NCBI GenBank assembly: GCA_947479075.1
Contig: CANJZR010000064.1
Span: forward strand, 1-11,625
DNA: 11,625 bases
From: Planctomycetaceae bacterium
Lineage (GTDB): Bacteria; Planctomycetota; Planctomycetia; Planctomycetales; Planctomycetaceae
Direction: 5' to 3'
Every line of letters begins with the position of its first letter. Within the stretch, counting starts at the first letter, position 1. Positions 6,650 to 11,625 of this stretch are shown here, piece by piece. Below the pieces are notes generated by a model. It ran no database searches and was not told where the DNA came from. It saw only the letters and a list, made by a program, of their open reading frames with translations. The position numbers and the translations under genes were made by a program.

Positions 6650-7270
6650 ATGTTTACTGGTCTGGTCGAAGGTTTGGGGCGTGTGGTTTCTCTGACCCCG
6701 GATGCGGTGTCGCTCACACTCAAGATTGCGGCTCCCACTGACCTGCCCGAGGTCGAGACCGTTCGACTGGGCGACAGCATCGCACTCAACGGCTGTTGCC
6801 TGACCGTCATCGCGATCGACGGTCACAGCTGGAGTTTTCAAGCTGGCTCCGAGACGCTCTCTCGGACAAACCTCGGCCGGCTCCAAGTCGGGGATGTGGT
6901 CAACGTTGAACGTTCCGTGCAGGTCGGCTCTCGACTCGGCGGCCATTTTGTGCAGGGACATGTCGACGCACTGGGGCGAGTGGACGCGATAGATGCAGAG
7001 GGCGAATGGGTCTTCATGACCTTTCGCGTTCCAGCTGCATTGACCCGCCAGATGGTGGAGAAGGGCTCGATCACGGTCGATGGTGTCAGTCTGACGCTGG
7101 TGAAAGTGACTGCAGATACGTTTCAGATTGCCCTCATCCCTCATACGCTGCAGGTCACGACATTAGGTCGTCGGGCCGTCGGAGACCCCGTGAATATCGA
7201 GACCGACATCCTCGGCAAGTACATCGAAAAGCTGTTGCCTCAATACGGTGGTGCATCACCGGCACAGTGA
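6650..7270 (+). CDS. ribE: Riboflavin synthase, alpha chain
   Basis: This enzyme catalyses the last step of riboflavin synthesis, the dismutation of two 6,7-dimethyl-8-ribityllumazine molecules into riboflavin and a pyrimidinedione. The 206-residue length is typical. Two lumazine-binding repeats are seen: the first begins MFTGLVEGLG (1-10) and contains IALNGCCLTV (44-53); the second begins GGHFVQGHVD (97-106) and contains ITVDGVSLTL (141-150). The C-terminal helix NIETDILGKYIEKLL (182-196) matches the trimerisation region. The ATG at 6650 gives the invariant MFTGLVE start; the frame is open further upstream without family similarity. No other riboflavin gene is adjacent, so the pathway is dispersed here. 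It has no obvious riboswitch and is followed by the inverted repeat element. Confidence 0.97.
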   Translation: MFTGLVEGLGRVVSLTPDAVSLTLKIAAPTDLPEVETVRLGDSIALNGCCLTVIAIDGHSWSFQAGSETLSRTNLGRLQVGDVVNVERSVQVGSRLGGHFVQGHVDALGRVDAIDAEGEWVFMTFRVPAALTRQMVEKGSITVDGVSLTLVKVTADTFQIALIPHTLQVTTLGRRAVGDPVNIETDILGKYIEKLLPQYGGASPAQ

Positions 7271-7342
7271 ACAGCGTGCCGCAATCCAACGGCTCCTCAG
7301 CGGTCACTCCTGTCGGACCTCAAAATGCGGGCTGCCCCGTTC

Positions 7343-7369
7343 TCACCAACCCGAAGCGTCAGCGAGGGC
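7343..7369 (+). repeat. Planctomycete NPKRQRG repeat, left copy
   Basis: These 27 bases contain CCAACCCGAAGCG followed by TCAGCGAGGGC, and one plus-strand frame reads NPKRQRG. They match the reverse complement of 7481-7507 at every base. The peptide NPKRQRG recurs in many short predicted planctomycete proteins, from spurious frames over this dispersed repeat. The gap 7271-7543 between ribE and the TPR gene contains this element and no credible gene. Confidence 0.85.
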
Positions 7370-7480
7370 AAGCCACGCTGAACGCCCGCTGGTCTCAAGG
7401 CGTGATGAAACCTTTGCCCAACCCTCGGTTCCGTGATCTAACCGCTCACGCCCGAACGCCTCAAAAGTCCAGTTGCGTTC

Positions 7481-7507
7481 GCCCTCGCTGACGCTTCGGG
7501 TTGGTGA
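7481..7507 (-). repeat. Planctomycete NPKRQRG repeat, right (inverted) copy
   Basis: This is the exact reverse complement of 7343-7369, with 111 bases between the two copies. Inside, GGCGTGA (7399-7405) and TCACGCC (7446-7452) form a second, nested inverted pair, so a transcript across the unit could fold into a long two-step hairpin. The unit ends 36 bases before the TPR gene's stop codon. It could help end transcription from both convergent genes. Confidence 0.85.
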
Positions 7508-7543
7508 TGCAAGTACCCTTGAGCGAGTGCCGTTCCGCTCGCT

Positions 7544-8443
7544 CTATGATTTGGGGATCGAACGCAGCAGCTTCTTCCCGCGGCCTTTCCAGAAGAAAAC
7601 CTTGCGGGCCAGAGCGCGGGGCGTGATCTCGATATCGGCAATCATGCTCTGCAGCAGCTGGGTGGCTTCGGTGTTTTCTCCCCGCTCGATCAGGACTTGA
7701 GCCAGCGTATACATCGCCTCGGGCTGTCGCCAACGCTTCATATGGGCTCGCCAGTGTTCCAGCTCGGCGTCTCGCTCCCCCAGAGCATGAAGCGTCCGGC
7801 CAAACAGCAACGATACATCACCAAATTTGTAGGCGGGGTCAATACTTATGATGGTGGTAAGGGGGACTCGAGCTTCCGCAAAATTCCCCAACGATACCAG
7901 ACAATTTGCCAGTCCCCACAATGCGGGAAGGTTCAGGGGCTCCTTCTGCAGCGCCTGGCGATAGGCCGCAGCTGCGGGTTCCCACTGCTTGGTGTCGCGG
8001 AGAGCGTCGCCCCACTCGATAAACTGATAGGGGTTTCCAATCTGCCGGGCACTCGCCTCCAGTCGACGAATCTTGCTGGCCTCGGTCCAGCGTTTCAGGA
8101 ATGTCGGCATCGCCAACGAGCTGCTGGGCACCCAGCGGGCAAAGAAGTAAATCAGCGGCCCGACCCCTGGAAAGAAGAGCAATATCCACAGCCAGGTTTG
8201 CCGCTCGGAATCGTTCCGAATGCAGTAAACGATCATCCAGATCCAGAAGATCGTCGATAGCAGTCCGATGACCCACGCCATTCCAGCGGACAGGAATAAC
8301 CCCCAGTGTGGCACGGGAGCGTACATCTCTTGCTGGATCTGGTCCCACTCTTCGGGAGTGGGCCGGGGAGTGTCATTCACCTGCGCGAGCAGCCACAGCA
8401 TGGAAAAGCCCTGTTTCAGGACATGGTGAGTTTTCAGTAGCAT
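7544..8443 (-). CDS. Membrane-anchored TPR protein with PLDc_N-like N-terminal domain
   Basis: The 299-residue protein has two TM segments (near 47-75 and 83-104). Their pattern, FWIWMIVYCIRND then WILLFFPGVGPLIYFFAR, matches the two-TM module found at the N-terminus of cardiolipin synthases (PLDc_N). There is no phospholipase D catalytic HKD motif. Residues 139-276 form about four tetratricopeptide repeats, for example YQFIEWGDALRDTKQWEPA and LPALWGLANCLVSLGNFAEA, so the soluble part probably binds a protein partner at the membrane. The C-terminal tail is basic (KGRGKKLLRSIPKS). The start is uncertain: ATG at 8443 is used, GTG at 8467 would add eight residues, and ATG at 8401, which has AGGG seven bases upstream, would remove fourteen. 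It converges on ribE and is divergent from the flippase-like gene. Its function is unknown. Confidence 0.85.
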   Translation of the reverse strand: MLLKTHHVLKQGFSMLWLLAQVNDTPRPTPEEWDQIQQEMYAPVPHWGLFLSAGMAWVIGLLSTIFWIWMIVYCIRNDSERQTWLWILLFFPGVGPLIYFFARWVPSSSLAMPTFLKRWTEASKIRRLEASARQIGNPYQFIEWGDALRDTKQWEPAAAAYRQALQKEPLNLPALWGLANCLVSLGNFAEARVPLTTIISIDPAYKFGDVSLLFGRTLHALGERDAELEHWRAHMKRWRQPEAMYTLAQVLIERGENTEATQLLQSMIADIEITPRALARKVFFWKGRGKKLLRSIPKS

Positions 8444-8512
8444 ACCGCGACGTGGCGGGAGTTCCACCTCTTTGCCCGAGACGACTCGGCCCTCTCAGAC
8501 TGATGCCCGGGA

Positions 8513-9637
8513 ATGTCCCACGGCGCTGGCCAGCATACGTGGGACACCATCACTCTCCCCTCAGAAATCGGATGCCCAGTGACCGCTCCGCCTCTTCCCC
8601 GCCCCCGTTTCTGGAAATCGCAATTCTTCCAGCTCTTTGTGGGAGTTTGTGTTTCTTTGATCTGCCTGTGGTTTGCGGCGGGTGATGTCATCCGGGATGA
8701 GAAGCAACGCAAGGAATTTGTAGAAGCATTTCGTTCGGCCAATTATCGGTTGTTGCCGCTGCTGCTGGTGATGCTGGCGTCCTTCTACACGTTGAAGGCA
8801 TACCGTTGGAAGCTGTTGCTTTCGCCGCTCGGAGAATATCGCACCTGGGGGGACTGCTTCGGTCCCATGCTGTCGGGGTTTGCGGTCAACAACGTGCTTC
8901 CGGCACGCATTGGTGAGATTGTCCGCGTACTGGTCTTCGCTCGCCGCACGGCACAGCCGATTGCTTCTGTGTTCACAACGGTGGCTCTTGAACGCATTCT
9001 GGACACGCTGGCGATCTTGTTGCTGCTGGGCGTGGGGTTGGTCAGCCTTCCAGATATGTCGGGTGATATTCAAAAATTTGCGCTGATCGTGGGGGGGATT
9101 GTCCTGTCAGGAGTGGTGGGAGCCGTCTGTTTCCTGATCTGGACGCCCACGTTTATCCGATTGATCGATAGGGTGTTGTCGCTGCTGCGAATTCCTACCC
9201 TGCTTCGCGAAAAGATCAGCGGAATCATGGAGACTGCTGCGAATGGATTGTCCAGTTTGAAATCCCCTGGCAAGCTGGCACTCATCGTCGGAGTCTCACT
9301 GCTCCAGTGGATCCTGAACGGAACGATGATGTACATCTCACTTCGCAGCTTTGGGGTGAATGTGCCTTATATGGCATCCTGGGTTCTCCTGGGCGTTGTT
9401 GCTATCGGGGTGGCGGTCCCCACCGCGCCAGGCTTCTTCGGAGTTGTTCAAGCGCTATTCACAAAGACGCTGCAGATTTTTCCCGTGTCACAGCCAGCGG
9501 TCCTCGCGGCGTCGATCTATTACCATATGATGCAGTATGTCCCCGTGACGCTGATTGGACTGATCTGGCTGAGTCGTTCAGGCTTCCGCATGCGAGAGGC
9601 TCAGAATACCCTGCCAGCGGACAGTGCAACTCCCTGA
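8513..9637 (+). CDS. UPF0104 / LPG-synthase-TM flippase-like membrane protein
   Basis: The 374-residue integral membrane protein has about eight TM segments and the family signature GFAVNNVLPARIGEIVRVL (122-140) followed by TVALERILD (156-164). This matches the transmembrane part of lysylphosphatidylglycerol synthases (UPF0104, AglD-like), proposed to flip lipids or act on lipid-linked groups. The C-terminal aminoacyl-transferase domain of MprF is absent, so it is the stand-alone membrane form. A later family segment, VAVPTAPGFFGVVQ (303-316), is also present. The ATG at 8513 is preceded by CCCGGGA; a GTG at 8579 would remove 22 weakly conserved residues. It lies 69 bases from the divergent TPR gene and 29 bases before proC, and may be co-transcribed with proC. 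The substrate is unknown. Confidence 0.87.
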   Translation: MSHGAGQHTWDTITLPSEIGCPVTAPPLPRPRFWKSQFFQLFVGVCVSLICLWFAAGDVIRDEKQRKEFVEAFRSANYRLLPLLLVMLASFYTLKAYRWKLLLSPLGEYRTWGDCFGPMLSGFAVNNVLPARIGEIVRVLVFARRTAQPIASVFTTVALERILDTLAILLLLGVGLVSLPDMSGDIQKFALIVGGIVLSGVVGAVCFLIWTPTFIRLIDRVLSLLRIPTLLREKISGIMETAANGLSSLKSPGKLALIVGVSLLQWILNGTMMYISLRSFGVNVPYMASWVLLGVVAIGVAVPTAPGFFGVVQALFTKTLQIFPVSQPAVLAASIYYHMMQYVPVTLIGLIWLSRSGFRMREAQNTLPADSATP

Positions 9638-9666
9638 TTGATCGAACTACTGACTGAGACAGCGCA

Positions 9667-10482
9667 ATGTCCTCGACACATTCCATCGGTTTTATTGGTG
9701 CGGGAAAGATGGCCACAGCCCTGGCCATCGGGTTCCTCAAGAGTGGCCTGACCGAGAGCAATAAACTCATCGCCAGCGATGTCCACGAGGGAGCCCGGGC
9801 GGCCTTCGAGACCTTGACCCAGGCCCGCACGACGGCCAGCAATCTCGAAGTCGCGAAAGCCAGCCGTGTGATCGTGCTGGCTGTGAAGCCGCAGCAGATG
9901 GAGGGGATGCTGCACGAACTGGGCTCGGTTTTGACGCCCCAGCATCTGGTGATTTCCATCGCAGCGGGCGTCACGATTGCGAAGCTATCGAAGTGGCTTG
10001 GCCGTGACGACGCCCGGATCGTGCGCGTGATGCCGAACACTCCGGCACTGGTGCAGGAGGGGGCCTCGGCCTTCAGCATGGGTGGCAAGGCGACCCGCGA
10101 GGACGCCGCGTTGACACAGCAGCTGTTCGCTTCTGTCGGTGTGGCCGTGGAGACTTCGGAGTCGTTGCTCGATGCTGTGACCGGGTTGTCAGGCAGTGGT
10201 CCAGCGTATGCCTTCCAGATGATTGAGGCTCTGAGCGACGCCGGTGTGCGAGTCGGACTACCACGAACTACTGCCACACAGCTGGCCGCGCAAACACTGC
10301 TGGGAGCGGCCAAGATGGTCCTGGAAACAGGGGAGCATCCCGGTTCGCTGAAGGACGCCGTGACGAGTCCCGGAGGGACCACGATTGCCGGGATTCATGA
10401 ACTGGAGAAGGGGGGGCTGCGTGCCACCCTGATGAATGCAGTCGTGGCCGCCACAGCCCGCTCCGTCGAACTGGGCCGCTAG
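9667..10482 (+). CDS. proC: Pyrroline-5-carboxylate reductase
   Basis: ProC reduces 1-pyrroline-5-carboxylate to L-proline with NAD(P)H, the last step of proline synthesis, in the cytoplasm. The 271 residues match the family length. Motifs in order are the Rossmann nucleotide-binding loop GFIGAGKM (8-15), VLAVKPQ (70-76), RVMPNTP (120-126), the catalytic-domain segment LSGSGPAY (174-181) and DAVTSPGGTTIAG (230-242). The start codon at 9667 gives the normal N-terminus just before the Rossmann strand; no strong ribosome binding site is seen. The gene follows the flippase-like gene by 29 bases and precedes the rRNA methyltransferase by 44 bases, so all three may share a transcript, but their roles are not linked. 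Confidence 0.97.
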   Translation: MSSTHSIGFIGAGKMATALAIGFLKSGLTESNKLIASDVHEGARAAFETLTQARTTASNLEVAKASRVIVLAVKPQQMEGMLHELGSVLTPQHLVISIAAGVTIAKLSKWLGRDDARIVRVMPNTPALVQEGASAFSMGGKATREDAALTQQLFASVGVAVETSESLLDAVTGLSGSGPAYAFQMIEALSDAGVRVGLPRTTATQLAAQTLLGAAKMVLETGEHPGSLKDAVTSPGGTTIAGIHELEKGGLRATLMNAVVAATARSVELGR

Positions 10483-10526
10483 TCGTTCGCGTTCTCCGTT
10501 CCGGGGAGCGAGGCATTCAAGGGACA

Positions 10527-11330
10527 ATGCAACTCATGGTGGGCCGCAATCGACGTACGAAAAAGGCCTCGTCCAAAGCCCCGCTGATGGGCAACCACCA
10601 GAAGTGCTGGCTCTGGGGACGGCACTCGGTCATGGAATTGTTGCGGACCGATCGCTGGCGGCCGCTGGAACTCGGGATCAGTCACGCTCTCCCAGAGCCA
10701 CTTGCCGAAGAAGTGAACCAGTGGGCCGTGCAGCACAACTGTCCGCTCGAGGTCTGGAGCGATCACGACATCGAGACTCGCTGCCACGCGAGTGATCATC
10801 AGGGGCTGATTGCCCGCATGCCGGAGTTCCCGTACCTCGCCGTGGATGAAGGCATCCGCGCGATGCCAGCCAATGCCTGGTGTACGTTGCTGGACGGGAT
10901 TCAGGACCCCTACAACTTTGGTGCGATCCTGCGTTCGGCGGAAGTACTGGGCGCGAGTGCGGCCTTCATTGGGAATGAACAGCAGTGCGGGGTGACCGCT
11001 CAAGTGGTTCGCAGTTCTGTGGGAGCAGTTCTGCACCTGCCACTCGCACGAGGTGAGAACGTCTGCGACATCGCTCGTTCTCTGCAGGCTCAAGGGGTTC
11101 AGCTGTGTGCGGCCAGCGAGAAAGCCACTCGTGCCCCCAATGAAATTGACCTGCGCCGACCGACGTGCCTGGTGATTGGAAATGAAGGGCGGGGGATTTC
11201 CTCGCCGCTCCTGGCGATGTGCGACCAGATGATCGCCATCCCGCAAGTTGGCCAGGTGGGCTCCCTCAATGCCGCTGTCGCGGCGGGGATTCTCTTCTAC
11301 GAAGCCGGGCGTCAACGCCGAGGCAGTTGA
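10527..11330 (+). CDS. rlmB: TrmH/SpoU-family RNA 2'-O-methyltransferase, RlmB-like
   Basis: SPOUT-fold enzymes of this family transfer a methyl group from S-adenosylmethionine to a ribose 2'-OH; RlmB modifies G2251 of 23S rRNA. The N-terminal part (about 29-105) resembles the substrate-binding domain of RlmB, starting WGRHSVMELL and ending HQGLIA (91-96). The catalytic domain has motif 1 LLDGIQDPYNFGAILRSAE (121-139, with the catalytic-type Asn130 and Arg136), motif 2 VIGNEGRGIS (216-225) and motif 3 IPQVGQVGSLNAAVAAGI (238-255), which forms the cofactor knot. E. coli RlmB starts about at residue 29 here, so the first 28 residues are a basic extension. ATGs at 10536 and 10587 are also possible starts; AAGGGA (10519-10524) is close to the chosen one. 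RlmB is the best guess, but another rRNA or tRNA target in this family cannot be excluded. Confidence 0.88.
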   Translation: MQLMVGRNRRTKKASSKAPLMGNHQKCWLWGRHSVMELLRTDRWRPLELGISHALPEPLAEEVNQWAVQHNCPLEVWSDHDIETRCHASDHQGLIARMPEFPYLAVDEGIRAMPANAWCTLLDGIQDPYNFGAILRSAEVLGASAAFIGNEQQCGVTAQVVRSSVGAVLHLPLARGENVCDIARSLQAQGVQLCAASEKATRAPNEIDLRRPTCLVIGNEGRGISSPLLAMCDQMIAIPQVGQVGSLNAAVAAGILFYEAGRQRRGS

Positions 11331-11336
11331 AGTGGA

Positions 11337-11625
11337 TCAGTCGTCAGACTTCTTCGGCACACGACGACGCGACCGACTCTTTTGCGTTTGATCGCTCGGT
11401 TTCGCTTTGCCCGATGCTTCCGCCTCGTCATCAAGATCACTATCACTGGACTTCATCGCAGGAGCAGCATCCGGGTCGCCCCCCAGACGAAGTCCCATGT
11501 TGGGGCCGATACCGGATTCGGCACTTGACGGTGCATCTGCCTCGTCGTCTTCGTCTTTCGATTTCTTCTTGCTCTTCTTCAGCTGCGTCGACTTGCCAGG
11601 CGTGGCCGCGTCAGGGTCTGCATCC
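11337..11625 (-). CDS. C-terminal fragment of an unidentified highly charged protein
   Basis: The frame enters from the right edge and ends in TGA at 11337-11339, giving 96 codons. The visible tail is low-complexity and strongly charged: basic patches such as KKSKKKSK, acidic ones such as DEDDEADA and DSDLDDEAEA, and the end QKSRSRRRVPKKSDD. It is likely disordered. No domain is visible, and the folded part, if any, lies outside the window, so no function is proposed. Alternating Lys/Arg and Asp/Glu clusters are common in tails of nucleic-acid-associated proteins, but this is only a resemblance. Its stop codon is six bases from that of the converging methyltransferase gene. Confidence 0.7.
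   Translation of the reverse strand, partial: DADPDAATPGKSTQLKKSKKKSKDEDDEADAPSSAESGIGPNMGLRLGGDPDAAPAMKSSDSDLDDEAEASGKAKPSDQTQKSRSRRRVPKKSDD

Noticed and set aside
7271..7543. Short proteins containing NPKRQRG on both strands
   Set aside because: They are frames opened by the dispersed DNA repeat itself; the shared peptide is explained by the repeat and not by protein conservation.
10410..10416. Seven-G run in proC as a programmed frameshift or phase-variation site
   Set aside because: The reading frame is intact across the conserved GGTTIAG to ELEKGGLRATL region, similar G-runs over Gly codons occur elsewhere in the window, and no alternative product is evident.
1..11625. CRISPR array, tRNA or rRNA genes, phage or defence genes, insertion sequence
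   Set aside because: No regularly spaced direct repeats, cloverleaf sequence, rRNA-like stretch, transposase, integrase or known defence domain was seen on either strand.

Overview
The window looks like chromosomal DNA of a planctomycete. The best evidence is a perfect inverted pair of a 27-base repeat (7343-7369 and 7481-7507) that encodes the peptide NPKRQRG when read through, a dispersed repeat known to me from Planctomycetota. Supporting signs are scattered, loosely packed genes on both strands, few clear Shine-Dalgarno sequences, and a small lipoprotein of a type I associate with this phylum. The genus cannot be named from the sequence.

Layout. On the minus strand at the left edge lies most of an FtsH membrane protease, cut by the window at its C-terminus; a candidate promoter sits about 70 bases upstream of its start codon. 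A 428-base gene-free stretch separates it from a divergent lipoprotein gene (2142-2885). Then come 763 bases without a convincing gene (2886-3648). They hold three inverted repeats, one of them a strong intrinsic terminator (3458-3515) with a seven-C loop. A promoter-like pair upstream makes a small RNA of about 215 nt possible. Next on the plus strand are a COG3618-type amidohydrolase and a two-part ABC-2-like membrane protein. A single-domain response regulator (minus strand) converges on the latter.

The second half starts with riboflavin synthase (6650-7270, plus). It converges on a membrane-anchored TPR protein (minus), and the NPKRQRG repeat pair lies between them. Divergent from the TPR gene is a run of three plus-strand genes that may be co-transcribed: a UPF0104/LPG-synthase-TM flippase-like protein, proC (proline biosynthesis) and a TrmH/RlmB-type rRNA methyltransferase. 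The right edge holds the highly charged C-terminal tail of an unidentified minus-strand protein that converges on the methyltransferase with only six bases between stop codons.

Most genes are ordinary housekeeping functions with no shared pathway. I saw no defence system, CRISPR array, tRNA, rRNA, intact insertion sequence or prophage. The parts most worth a second look are the possible small RNA with a C-rich terminator loop, the inverted repeat element, the ATPase-less duplicated permease-like protein, and the PLDc_N-TPR fusion.
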